A stretch of 64,000 nt of DNA, taken from positions 434,001-498,000 of the forward strand of contig NC_006177.1 of the NCBI RefSeq assembly GCF_000009905.1, read 5' to 3'. The stretch comes from Symbiobacterium thermophilum IAM 14863. GTDB lineage: Bacteria > Bacillota > Sulfobacillia > Symbiobacteriales > Symbiobacteriaceae. Shown here one piece after another: positions 8,531 to 16,103 of the stretch. The notes beneath the pieces are model-generated. The model searched no databases and was not told the DNA's origin. It saw nothing but the letters and a program-made list of their open reading frames with translations. The first letter of the stretch is position 1, and each line of letters opens with the position of its first letter. The translations under genes were made by a program, and so were the position numbers.

Positions 8531-8920
8531 GTGGAGTTCGCGTACGAGATCCCGACAGGCAAGGGCGTGGAAGAGGCCGTCGCCGCGGTCCGGGAGGCAC
8601 TCTCCGAAAGGAAGTTCAGCGTCCTGTGGGAACTGAACGTCAACCAGACGCTGGAGTCCAAGGGGTTTGACCTGGGCCACGAGGTGCGCATCCTGGAGGT
8701 GTGCAGCGCGCCGAAGGCCAAGAAGGCGTTGGAGACCAATCCGGCGGTGGCGTACTTCCTGCCCTGCAAGATCGTCGTGAAGCGGGTCGGCGGACAGACG
8801 ACCATCGGGGTCACCCGGCCCGCGGCGCTGATGGGGCTCATGGGCGACGCGCGCATGGACGACCTGGCGGCGCAGGTGGAGGCGGAGCTCACCGCCGCAG
8901 CGGAAGCGGCCGCGCGCTAG
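8531..8920 (+). CDS. DUF302 domain protein
   Basis: 129 aa from the GTG at 8531, preceded by GGGGG 7 nt upstream; an in-frame ATG at 8510 would add seven residues. The sequence FAYEIPTGKGVEEAVAAVRE and VLWELNVNQTLESKGFDLG matches the DUF302 fold, including the core segment LEVCSAPKAKKALETNP, in which a Cys precedes the conserved 'P..A..AL' helix. Function of the family is unknown; members are often near sulfur or copper stress genes. The operator-like palindrome in its promoter fits that association. Confidence 0.85.
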   Translation: MEFAYEIPTGKGVEEAVAAVREALSERKFSVLWELNVNQTLESKGFDLGHEVRILEVCSAPKAKKALETNPAVAYFLPCKIVVKRVGGQTTIGVTRPAALMGLMGDARMDDLAAQVEAELTAAAEAAAR

Positions 8921-8941
8921 GCTGTTTCAGACAGGAATCAA

Positions 8942-8988
8942 ACCCGCTCTTGCAGAACCTTCCGATGCGGAAGGGGGCTCGAGCGGGT
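8942..8988 (+). repeat. Nested hairpin upstream of small membrane protein
   Basis: ACCCGCTC (8942-8949) pairs with GAGCGGGT (8981-8988), enclosing a second stem CCTTCC/GGAAGG (8958-8963 with 8969-8974). The outer arm ends two bases before the next start codon, so it could terminate the upstream transcript or mask the downstream ribosome site. Confidence 0.5.
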
Positions 8989-8990
8989 CT

Positions 8991-9362
8991 ATGTTCTGGC
9001 TTCAGGTCAAGCAGTTCTTCGTGATCGCCCTGGCGACCGTGAACCTCGTGCTGCTCATCTGGGCGCTGCTCGCCCACCGGCAGCGGCGTGTCCTGCCCGC
9101 CGGGTACTACCGGCTGTTGCCGGCCTCCGCGGCCATCGGGCTGGTGCAGGTCTCCATCGGGATGTTCTTCCTCATCCAGGGCCGCATTCCCTACTGGCAG
9201 CATGTCCTCTACGGCGCCCTGGTCGGGGTCGGGGCCGTGCTGCAGTTCGTGCTGCTCCCCGGGACCCCGGCCGGCCAGCAGTACCGGAACCGGCCTCTGG
9301 TGCACGCGGCGGTGGCGTTGTTCGTCGCCCTGGTCGGCATCCGCTCCTGGATGACGGGCTAG
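8991..9362 (+). CDS. Small four-helix membrane protein
   Basis: 123 aa with four predicted membrane helices: about residues 6-26 (FFVIALATVNLVLLIWALLA), 43-62, 68-92 and 103-119. No enzyme motif is visible and I do not recognise the family. The ribosome site is weak and lies within the nested hairpin just upstream. Its TAG stop overlaps the stop of the convergent TPR gene by two bases. Real by composition and clean hydrophobic periodicity; function unassigned. Confidence 0.7.
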   Translation: MFWLQVKQFFVIALATVNLVLLIWALLAHRQRRVLPAGYYRLLPASAAIGLVQVSIGMFFLIQGRIPYWQHVLYGALVGVGAVLQFVLLPGTPAGQQYRNRPLVHAAVALFVALVGIRSWMTG

Positions 9363-10276
9363 ATCCGCCGGAGCGTGCCCCGCAGCAGCCGGCCGGCTAC
9401 GGCGCCTCCCAGGAGCCACAGGGCGGTGAAGGCCAGGAGCACGCGACCCACCGGCAGCAGGACGGCGAAGTACTTCCACAGGAACTCCAGCAGGCGGAAG
9501 AACAGGTAGTACAGGAAGGCGACGATCAGCCAGCCGGTCACGGTGAGGCGGGACAGGTGAATCAGGTGGATCAGCGTGCGGTGGAGCAGTGCGCTCCGGC
9601 CGACGGTGCCGGCCAGGCGCTCCTCCGCCTCGACAAGGTCCGGCAGCTCCCGGAGGGCCCGCTGCAGCGCGCGGCGGGCCTCCGCCGTGCGTCCCGCCTT
9701 CGTGTGCAGGTCTGCCTCGGCCAGGTACGGCGCCGCAGCCTTCGGCTCGGCGGCCTGGGCCTCGCGGAGGCGCTCCAGGGCCCCCGCCTCGTCTCCCAGT
9801 GCCGCCAGCGCCAGGCCCAGCTCGAGCAGGGCGGCCGCGTGGTCGGGTGCGGCCGCGAGGGCTCGTCGGGCCGTGGCGGCGGCCGCAGCCGGATCGCCGC
9901 TCTCCCGCTGGCAGGCGGCCAGCGTCGCGAGGTAGTCAGGATAGTCCGGCATCAGCCGGCAGGCAGTCTGGGCCGCCTGCAGCGCCTTGTCCCGGTCGCC
10001 GCGGCCCAGCTCCGCCCGGCCGAGGACATGGTGGAGCCACGCCTTGTGCGGGCTCTGCGCGGTGGCATGGCCGGCGGCCTTGACCGCCTCGTCGTAACGC
10101 TCCAGGGCGAGCAGGCTGGCCGCGGCCAGCCCCAGCACGTCCGGCGGAAGCGGTCCGGACTTGGACTGCTGATCGACTTCCGCGAGGAGCGCGGTGTGCT
10201 CTCCCTTCCGGTAGATCTCCAGCAGCGCGAGCGCCGCAGGTTCGAGCGCTTGGGTCTCGGCAGGCGAGATGATCAT
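9359..10276 (-). CDS. TPR-repeat protein with C-terminal membrane segments
   Basis: 305 aa. Residues ~20-220 hold tandem tetratricopeptide units of about 34 residues (for example LLALERYDEAVKAAGHATAQ, GRGDRDKALQAAQTACRLMP and LAALGDEAGALERLREAQAA). The last ~60 residues contain two hydrophobic helices (LTVTGWLIVAFLYYLFFRLL and a second near the end), so the TPR domain would face one side of the membrane as a protein-binding platform. The ATG at 10276 (MIISPAETQ) has GGAGGAG 11 nt upstream; an in-frame start further upstream lacks a site. Partner unknown. Confidence 0.78.
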   Translation of the reverse strand: MIISPAETQALEPAALALLEIYRKGEHTALLAEVDQQSKSGPLPPDVLGLAAASLLALERYDEAVKAAGHATAQSPHKAWLHHVLGRAELGRGDRDKALQAAQTACRLMPDYPDYLATLAACQRESGDPAAAAATARRALAAAPDHAAALLELGLALAALGDEAGALERLREAQAAEPKAAAPYLAEADLHTKAGRTAEARRALQRALRELPDLVEAEERLAGTVGRSALLHRTLIHLIHLSRLTVTGWLIVAFLYYLFFRLLEFLWKYFAVLLPVGRVLLAFTALWLLGGAVAGRLLRGTLRRI

Positions 10277-10412
10277 CGGCAGACGGGCTCCTCCCTGGTC
10301 CGTTTGGGGAGTCAGATTCGTCGCGCTTGGGGGAAGACCCTGCTCGGTCTGCATGATCCGATGCACGTATCTTTGGGGTGGGAAACGGGGTCGCAATGAA
10401 TGTGGCCGGTGT

Positions 10413-10431
10413 CACGCCCGTGACGGGCGTG
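10413..10431. promoter_or_regulatory. 19-bp palindrome upstream of flavin reductase gene
   Basis: CACGCCCGTGACGGGCGTG is a perfect inverted repeat around one central base, and GGCCGGTG occurs directly on both sides of it. It lies between divergent genes 59 bases before the start at 10490. It could be an operator or an RNA hairpin; the sequence alone does not say which. Confidence 0.4.
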
Positions 10432-10489
10432 CGGCCGGTGCTACATCGTGAGGCGGGCCGGCGGAAAGGATACGGACCGGGAAGGAGCG

Positions 10490-11038
10490 ATGTACGTGCG
10501 CGTTGCGATCCTGGTAGGCAGCCTGAGGGCCGATTCCTTCAACATGCAGCTGGCCCGGACGATCTGCGAGCGGTATCGGGACCGGATGGAGGCCGAGATC
10601 CTCGACATCGGCACACTTCCCCACTTCGATCAGGACGCCGAGCAGGACCCGCCGCCGGCGGTGGCGGACTTCAAGCGCCGGATCCGGGAGGCCGACGGGG
10701 TCATCATCGTCACTCCCGAATACAACTGGTCCGTCCCCGGCGTGCTGAAGAACGCCCTGGACTGGGCGTCCCGGGTGGACAAGGTGTTCATCGGCAAGCC
10801 GGTGATGATCGCCGGTGCCACGCCGGGGATGCTGGGCACCGTGCGGGCGCAGCTTCACCTGCGGGAGATCCTGTCGAGCCCCGGGCTGCAGGCGCGGGTG
10901 CTGCCGCCGGGCGGGAACGAGGTGCTCGTCAGCCTCGCGCCGCAGAAGTTTGCCGGGGGGCGGCTGGTGGATGAAGCCACTCTGTCCTTCCTCGACGGCG
11001 TCGTGGACAAGTTCATCGCCTTCATCGCATCGCCGTGA
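10490..11038 (+). CDS. NADPH-dependent FMN reductase family protein
   Basis: 182 aa, start ATG with GAAGGAG three bases upstream. The N terminus ILVGSLRADSFN matches the FMN phosphate-binding loop (GSLRxxSxN), and TPEYNWSVPGVLKNALDW is the second flavin-contact motif (PEYNxSxPGxLKNAxDW) of NADPH-dependent FMN reductases and azoreductase-like flavodoxin-fold enzymes. Probably a soluble dimeric flavin or quinone reductase. Single-gene unit between two hairpins. Substrate cannot be told from sequence. Confidence 0.9.
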   Translation: MYVRVAILVGSLRADSFNMQLARTICERYRDRMEAEILDIGTLPHFDQDAEQDPPPAVADFKRRIREADGVIIVTPEYNWSVPGVLKNALDWASRVDKVFIGKPVMIAGATPGMLGTVRAQLHLREILSSPGLQARVLPPGGNEVLVSLAPQKFAGGRLVDEATLSFLDGVVDKFIAFIASP

Positions 11039-11053
11039 CGGCGGGCGGCGCGC

Positions 11054-11086
11054 AGGCGCCCCGGAAGACGTGCTCCCGGGGCGCCT
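11054..11086. terminator. Bidirectional hairpin between FMN reductase and lgt
   Basis: An 11-bp perfect stem AGGCGCCCCGG (11054-11064) with CCGGGGCGCCT (11076-11086) sits between converging genes. No strong T-tract. Confidence 0.65.
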
Positions 11087-11110
11087 TGCCCTGCGTCTCG
11101 GTCCGAACGG

Positions 11111-11917
11111 TCAGACGCCGGCGGAATCCCCGGATTCAGCCGGACGCCGCAGGAACCAGGCCAGCAGGACCAGCCCCAGGATGGCCAGCACCGCGGCCAC
11201 CAGCTGGGCCACGCGGATCCGGCCGAAGATGAAGGAGGAGTCCTGCCGGATGGACTCGATGAGGAACCGGCCGGCGTTGTACAGGACCAGGTAGAGGCTG
11301 AAGACGACCCCCGTCTTCATGCGCCGCCGGTGACACACCAGGAGGATGCCGAAGGTCAGCAGGTTCCAGACCGACTCGTAGAGGAAGGTCGGGTGCATGA
11401 CGGTACCGCTGATCGTCATGCCCTCCCGCAGCCAGCCCGGCATGAGGCGAACCAGCCAGTCCGGTGCGGGGTCGCCGTACGCCTCCTGGTTGAAGAAGTT
11501 CCCCCAGCGCCCGATGGCCTGGGCCAGCGGCAGGACGAGCCCGACCACGTCGGCCCACCGCCAGAAGGGCTGCTTCCGCATGGGCAGGTAGATGGCGGCG
11601 GCGATCGCCCCGCCCAGCACGGCCCCGTGGATGGCAAGGCCGCCTTCCCAGATCTGCAGGATCTTGTCCGGGTGCTGGCTGTAGTAGGGCCACTGCAGGA
11701 CGAACACCTCGTAGAGGCGCGCACCCAGGATGCCCGCCGGCACCAGGATGATGGCGAAGCTGTCCACGAACGCGGGGTCCAGGCCCCGGTCCCGGGCAAA
11801 GCGACCGCCGAGCCAGATGGACAGCGCGATGGCCGACACGATGATGATCCCGTACCAGCGGATCGACAGCGGGCCGATCTGGATGGCCACGGGATCCACA
11901 AAGGCGAGAAGCTGCAT
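11111..11917 (-). CDS. lgt: Prolipoprotein diacylglyceryl transferase
   Basis: 268 aa, normal Lgt length. The enzyme moves diacylglycerol from phosphatidylglycerol to the lipobox Cys of prolipoproteins at the membrane. Seven hydrophobic segments are visible. The diagnostic Lgt signature is present as GRWGNFFNQEAYG near residue 138, with the N-terminal IRWYGIIIVSAI and GLAIHGAVLGG segments carrying conserved Tyr and His residues. The ATG at 11917 has GAGGGGG 7 nt upstream; an in-frame start five codons earlier overlaps that site. Confidence 0.95.
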   Translation of the reverse strand: MQLLAFVDPVAIQIGPLSIRWYGIIIVSAIALSIWLGGRFARDRGLDPAFVDSFAIILVPAGILGARLYEVFVLQWPYYSQHPDKILQIWEGGLAIHGAVLGGAIAAAIYLPMRKQPFWRWADVVGLVLPLAQAIGRWGNFFNQEAYGDPAPDWLVRLMPGWLREGMTISGTVMHPTFLYESVWNLLTFGILLVCHRRRMKTGVVFSLYLVLYNAGRFLIESIRQDSSFIFGRIRVAQLVAAVLAILGLVLLAWFLRRPAESGDSAGV

Positions 11918-11987
11918 GGCGGGCCCCCTCATCTTCCGGCGTGGGTCTCAACAACCCCCATTATGCCAGCCCGCGGGAAGATAGGGA

Positions 11988-12017
11988 AGACCGGATGCCC
12001 GCAGGGGCACCCGGTCT
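11988..12017 (-). terminator. Hairpin after the ArsR-family gene
   Basis: AGACCGG and TGCCC pair with GGGCA and CCGGTCT around a short loop; on the minus strand the stem runs into TTCCCTATCTTCC. It follows the regulator gene by about 18 bases. Confidence 0.55.
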
Positions 12018-12035
12018 CCGCACACCCGGACGGCG

Positions 12036-12362
12036 CTACTGCACCTGTTCCAGAAGCTTGGACTGCTTGGCCAGCTGCTCGACCAGAACCTTGCGCACCG
12101 AGGCCAGGGTCTCGAGGATCTGGTGCGAGGCGACCCGGTAGTACATGTTGAGCCCTTCCTTGCGGGACTCCACCAGGCCGTGCTGCTTCATCAGGGAAAG
12201 ATGCTGCGACAGGTTGGGCATGGTAACATCGACGGCTTTGGCCAGTTCGCCTGCTGTCATCTCTTGGTCCTTCAGTGTATAAAGGATCTCCAGCCGTTTC
12301 GGGCTAGCAAGTACCTGGCAGAGGCGGGCCTGCATTTCGAAAATACGCCTGTCCTGTTCCAC
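12036..12362 (-). CDS. ArsR/SmtB-family transcriptional regulator
   Basis: 108 aa, a winged-helix protein of ArsR size. VLASPKRLEILYTLKDQEMTAGELAKAV leads into the recognition helix region TMPNLSQHLSLMKQHGLVES, followed by the wing RKEGLNMYYRVA. The single Cys (RLCQVL near residue 18) and lack of a CxC metal motif argue against a classical arsenic sensor. The GTG start is fixed by AGGAGG 9 nt upstream. Divergent from the dehydrogenase operon, with an inverted repeat over its own -35 box suggesting autoregulation. Coiled-coil-like C terminus (VRKVLVEQLAKQSKLLEQ). Confidence 0.88.
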   Translation of the reverse strand: MEQDRRIFEMQARLCQVLASPKRLEILYTLKDQEMTAGELAKAVDVTMPNLSQHLSLMKQHGLVESRKEGLNMYYRVASHQILETLASVRKVLVEQLAKQSKLLEQVQ

Positions 12363-12420
12363 GGTATCCCACCTCCTGTATGACAGCCAGTTACATAGAA
12401 ATTTATCACCCGTTGCAATT

Positions 12421-12451
12421 ATCATCGCGAAGATTGATCCACTTGTCAATC
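12421..12451 (-). promoter_or_regulatory. ArsR-gene promoter with operator-like inverted repeat
   Basis: On the minus strand TTGACA (12444-12449) and GATGAT (12421-12426) are 17 bp apart. GATTGA-N8-TCAATC (12432-12451) overlaps the -35 box. The whole 12363-12642 interval is unusually AT-rich for this genome and must also hold the promoter of the divergent dehydrogenase operon, for which no clear -35/-10 pair stood out. Confidence 0.55.
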
Positions 12452-12642
12452 AGAGTCGAACCATGTCGATGCATTTTTTCCGTTACCCGTATCGATTAGG
12501 GCCAGATAGGAAACAAACATTATAGAAATGTACAGTCGCCCTGTCAACAAAATGCCGGTGAAATGTAGGTTTTCGGCGGTATGAACCGCTTTCAGGGCGG
12601 CAAGATACATGAGATGCACCACGGCACAAGGAGGTCGTTTTC

Positions 12643-13749
12643 GTGGAGTTACAGACCGCTCTGCCCCGGGGAGATCAGCTCTTTCCCGTACGGCGGATCC
12701 TGCAGGCGGACGGCACGCTCCTGGAGCCCGTGCCTGCGTTCCTGAGCGTGGATCAGCTGAAGGACGTGTACCGCAAGATGGTCTACCTGCGGGTGTTCGA
12801 CCAGCGGTGCCTCAACCTGCAGCGGCAGGGCCGCATGGGCACCTTCGCCCCGTTCAGCGGGCAGGAGGCCAGCCAGGTGGGGTCGGCGTACCTGCTCCGG
12901 CCTGACCGGGACTGGATCTTCCCCACCTACCGCGACCACGGGGCCATGCACGTGATGGGCGTGCCGCTGGTCAACATCCTGCGCTACTTCATGGGCGACG
13001 AACAGGGCAGCCACGCGCCGCAGGGCGTCAATGCGTTCCCCATCTCGATCCCCATCGCCACCCAGCTGCTGCACGCGGTGGGCGCTGCATGGGCCGGGAG
13101 GATCAAGGGGGAGGACACCGTGGCCGTCGGCTACGCCGGCGACGGCGGCACCTCGCCCGGCGACTTCCACGAGGCGCTGAACTTCGCCGCCGTCTTCAAC
13201 GTCCCGGTGATCTTCTTCATCCAGAACAACCGGTACGCGATCTCCACGCCCAACAGCCGCCAGTTCAAGACGCCCACCATCGCCCAGCGGGCCCTGGGTT
13301 ACGACATCGCCGGGGTCCGGGTGGACGGGCAGGACGTGCTGGCGGTGCTGGCGGTGATGCACGAGGCCATCGAGCGGGCGCGCTCGGGCGGCGGCCCGAC
13401 CCTGGTCGAGTCCGTCACCTTCCGCTACGGGCCGCACACCACCTCCGACGATCCCAAGCGCTACCGTTCCCAGGAGGAGCTGGAGGAGTGGCAGGCCCGG
13501 GATCCCATCGAGCGGCTGCGGCTGTACCTGGTCTCCCAGGGGCAGTGGTCGGACAGCGACGACGAGGCGCTGTGGACGGCGGCCCGGGAGCAGGTGGCGG
13601 CGGCGGTCGCCGAGGCGGAGGCCATGCCGCGCCCGTCGGTCGACGACCTGTTCGATTACCTGTACGCGGAGCCGACGCCGAACCTCGTGCGGCAGAAGGA
13701 ATACCTGAAGGCTTACCTGGCGAAGAAGGAGGGCGGGGCCCGTGGCTAA
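12643..13749 (+). CDS. pdhA: Pyruvate/2-oxoacid dehydrogenase E1 alpha subunit
   Basis: 368 aa. Thiamine diphosphate-dependent decarboxylase subunit, forming a heterotetramer with E1 beta. The ThDP motif is GYAGDGGTSPGDFHEALNFA ending in NN (IQNNRYAIS) near residues 163-196. The phosphorylation-loop region YGPHTTSDDPKRYR is conserved. GTG start with AGGAGG 8 nt upstream. First gene of a four-gene operon E1a-E1b-E2-E3. The 'SHAPQGVNAFPISIPIATQ' segment fits the pyruvate/branched-chain type found in Firmicutes; substrate (pyruvate versus branched-chain oxoacid) is not settled by sequence alone. Confidence 0.93.
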   Translation: MELQTALPRGDQLFPVRRILQADGTLLEPVPAFLSVDQLKDVYRKMVYLRVFDQRCLNLQRQGRMGTFAPFSGQEASQVGSAYLLRPDRDWIFPTYRDHGAMHVMGVPLVNILRYFMGDEQGSHAPQGVNAFPISIPIATQLLHAVGAAWAGRIKGEDTVAVGYAGDGGTSPGDFHEALNFAAVFNVPVIFFIQNNRYAISTPNSRQFKTPTIAQRALGYDIAGVRVDGQDVLAVLAVMHEAIERARSGGGPTLVESVTFRYGPHTTSDDPKRYRSQEELEEWQARDPIERLRLYLVSQGQWSDSDDEALWTAAREQVAAAVAEAEAMPRPSVDDLFDYLYAEPTPNLVRQKEYLKAYLAKKEGGARG

Positions 13750-14722
13750 GCTGACCTTGATTCAGGCGATCAACGACGCGCTGCGCGTCGCGATGCGGCA
13801 GGACAGCACGATCGTCCTGCTCGGGGAGGACATCGGCATCAACGGCGGCGTCTTCCGGGCCACCGACGGCCTGATCCAGGAGTTCGGACCCGAGCGGGTC
13901 ATCGACTGCCCGCTGGCGGAGTCCGGTTACATCGGCGCCGCCATCGGCATGGCGGTGAACGGCCTGAAGCCGGTGGCGGAAGTGCAGTTCGACGGCTTTC
14001 TGGCGCCCGCGCACGAGCAGGTGGCCAACCACCTGTCCCGGATCCGCCACCGCAGCCGGGGCCGCTTCACCTGCCCGATGGTCATCCGTATCCCCTCGTG
14101 GGGCGGGATCAAGGCGCTGGAGCACCACTCGGAGTCCATTGAGAACTGGTACCTCAACATCCCGGGGCTGAAGATGGTGGCCCCGTCGAACCCGTACGAC
14201 GCCAAGGGGCTCCTGCTCGCGGCCATCGCGGACCCCGACCCGGTGCTTTACATGGAGCCCAAGCGGCTCTACCGGGCGTTCCGGGCCGAGGTGCCGGAGG
14301 GATACTACACCGTGCCGCTTGGCCAGGCCGCCGTCGTGCGGGAGGGGACCGACATGACGGTGCTGACCTACGGCGTGCACGTGCACACCGCCCTCGAGGC
14401 GGCCGAGCAGGCGGCCTCCCAGTACGGCTGGCAGGCGGAGGTCATCGACCTGCGGTCGCTGAACCCGCTGGACCTGGACACGATCATCGGCTCGGTGAAG
14501 AAGACCGGCCGGGCCGTGGTGGTGAGCGAGGCCCCGCGGACGGGCGGGTTCCACAGCGAGCTGGTGGCCCTGATCAACGACCACGCGCTGGAGTACCTGG
14601 AAGCGCCCGTGGCCCGGGTGACCGGCTTCGACGTGCCGATGCCCTACCTGCTGAGCGAAGACCTGTACATCCCCGACGCCGGACGGGTCCTCGAGGCCAT
14701 GCAGGCCGTCAGGACCTACTAG
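13742..14722 (+). CDS. pdhB: Pyruvate/2-oxoacid dehydrogenase E1 beta subunit
   Basis: 326 aa, typical length. Begins LTLIQAINDALRVAMRQD and continues with VVLLGEDIGINGGVF-like and FGPERVIDCPLAESG motifs that contact ThDP and the alpha subunit. The C-terminal transketolase domain includes VVVSEAPRTGGFHSEL. The GTG start overlaps the alpha-subunit stop by 8 bases, implying coupled translation and equal subunit supply. Acts in the cytoplasm to decarboxylate the 2-oxoacid and acylate the lipoyl arm of E2. Confidence 0.94.
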   Translation: MAKLTLIQAINDALRVAMRQDSTIVLLGEDIGINGGVFRATDGLIQEFGPERVIDCPLAESGYIGAAIGMAVNGLKPVAEVQFDGFLAPAHEQVANHLSRIRHRSRGRFTCPMVIRIPSWGGIKALEHHSESIENWYLNIPGLKMVAPSNPYDAKGLLLAAIADPDPVLYMEPKRLYRAFRAEVPEGYYTVPLGQAAVVREGTDMTVLTYGVHVHTALEAAEQAASQYGWQAEVIDLRSLNPLDLDTIIGSVKKTGRAVVVSEAPRTGGFHSELVALINDHALEYLEAPVARVTGFDVPMPYLLSEDLYIPDAGRVLEAMQAVRTY

Positions 14723-14747
14723 CACGGAGAGGAGCATAGGCGGAACC

Positions 14748-16100
14748 ATGGCATACGAATTCAAGCTGCCCGACGTGGGCGAGGGGCTGCACGAAGCGGA
14801 ACTCCTGCGCTGGCTGGTGAAGGAGGGCGACACCGTCACCGAGGACCAGCCGATCATGGAGGTGCAGACCGACAAGGCTACAGTGGAGATCACCTCCCCG
14901 GTCAACGGCCGGGTGGTCAAGCTGCTGGGCCAGCCGGGCGACATTCTGAAGGTCCACAGCGTCGTCGTCATCTTCGATGACGGTTCGCCGGGCGCGCTGC
15001 CGACGGCCGGTGAGGTCGCCTCCGGCGTGGCCGCAGCCGCGCCGGCCGGGGCGCAGCCGCAGGCGTCGCTGGACGTGCCGGCACCGGCCGCGCAGCCCGC
15101 TCCCGCCCCGGCCGCGCCGCCCGCTCCCGCCCCGGCCCCGGCGGCTGGCGCCGGGCCTGCGGACCGGCCGCGGCGCGCCCTGGCCACCCCGGCCACCCGA
15201 CGGCTGGCCCGGGAGCTGGGGGTCGACATCAACCAGGTGCCCGGCACCGGCCCTGCGGGGCGCGTGACCAGTGACGATGTCCGGGCCTTCGCCGCACGGC
15301 GGACCGCGCCTGCCCCTGCGCAGGCCCCGACCCAGGCTCCCACCGAAGCGGCTGCCCCCACCCCGGCTACCCCCGCCCCGGCTGCCCCTGCGGAGGCGGA
15401 CGACGAGCGCATCCCGCTGCGGGGCATCCGGAAGGTCATTGCCGAACGGATGGTGAAGTCGAAATATACGGCTCCGCACGTTACGACCGTAGAAGAGGTG
15501 GATATGACGGAGCTGATGGCGTTCCGCGCCCAGGCCAAGGAGCTGGCCGCGCGGAAGGGCATCAAGCTGTCGTTCATGCCGTTCATCATCAAGGCGGTCG
15601 TCGCCGCCCTGCGGGAGTTCCCGTATCTCAACGCCTCCATCGACGACGAGGCGCAGGAGATCGTCCTGCACAAGCGCTACCACATCGGCTTCGCGCTGGA
15701 CACGGACGCCGGCCTGCTGGTGCCCGTGATCAAGGACGCCGACCGGAAGCCGGTTTTCGCCATCGCACAGGAGATGAACGACCTGATCGCCCGCGGGCGG
15801 GAGGGGAAGCTGGCGCCGGACGAGATGCGGGGCTCCACGTTCACCATCTCCAACCAGGGCTCCATCGGCGGCCTGTTCTTCACTCCGGTGATCAACTACC
15901 CCGAGGTGGCGATCCTCGGCATCGGGAAGACCCAGCCGCGGCCGGTGGTGCGGGACGGCGAGATCGTCATCCGGCAGATGGCGCACCTGGCGCTTTCCTT
16001 CGATCACCGGCTGATCGACGGCGGCATGGCCACCCGCTTCCTGAACCGCCTCGCGGAGCTGCTCAGCGATCCAACCCTGCTCATGATGGAGGCGATGTAA
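14748..16100 (+). CDS. pdhC: Dihydrolipoamide acyltransferase E2
   Basis: 450 aa. One lipoyl domain (residues ~2-78; lipoylated Lys in VQTDKATVEI). An Ala/Pro-rich flexible linker follows, then a peripheral-subunit binding domain (ATPATRRLARELGVDINQVP ... GRVTSDDV). A second Pro/Ala linker leads to the catalytic domain (~225-450), with the acyltransferase motif SFDHRLIDGG holding catalytic His and Asp. Forms the core of the complex and passes the acyl group to CoA. The linker is rich in PAPA repeats, expected for this family. Confidence 0.95.
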   Translation: MAYEFKLPDVGEGLHEAELLRWLVKEGDTVTEDQPIMEVQTDKATVEITSPVNGRVVKLLGQPGDILKVHSVVVIFDDGSPGALPTAGEVASGVAAAAPAGAQPQASLDVPAPAAQPAPAPAAPPAPAPAPAAGAGPADRPRRALATPATRRLARELGVDINQVPGTGPAGRVTSDDVRAFAARRTAPAPAQAPTQAPTEAAAPTPATPAPAAPAEADDERIPLRGIRKVIAERMVKSKYTAPHVTTVEEVDMTELMAFRAQAKELAARKGIKLSFMPFIIKAVVAALREFPYLNASIDDEAQEIVLHKRYHIGFALDTDAGLLVPVIKDADRKPVFAIAQEMNDLIARGREGKLAPDEMRGSTFTISNQGSIGGLFFTPVINYPEVAILGIGKTQPRPVVRDGEIVIRQMAHLALSFDHRLIDGGMATRFLNRLAELLSDPTLLMMEAM

Positions 16101-16103
16101 ACC

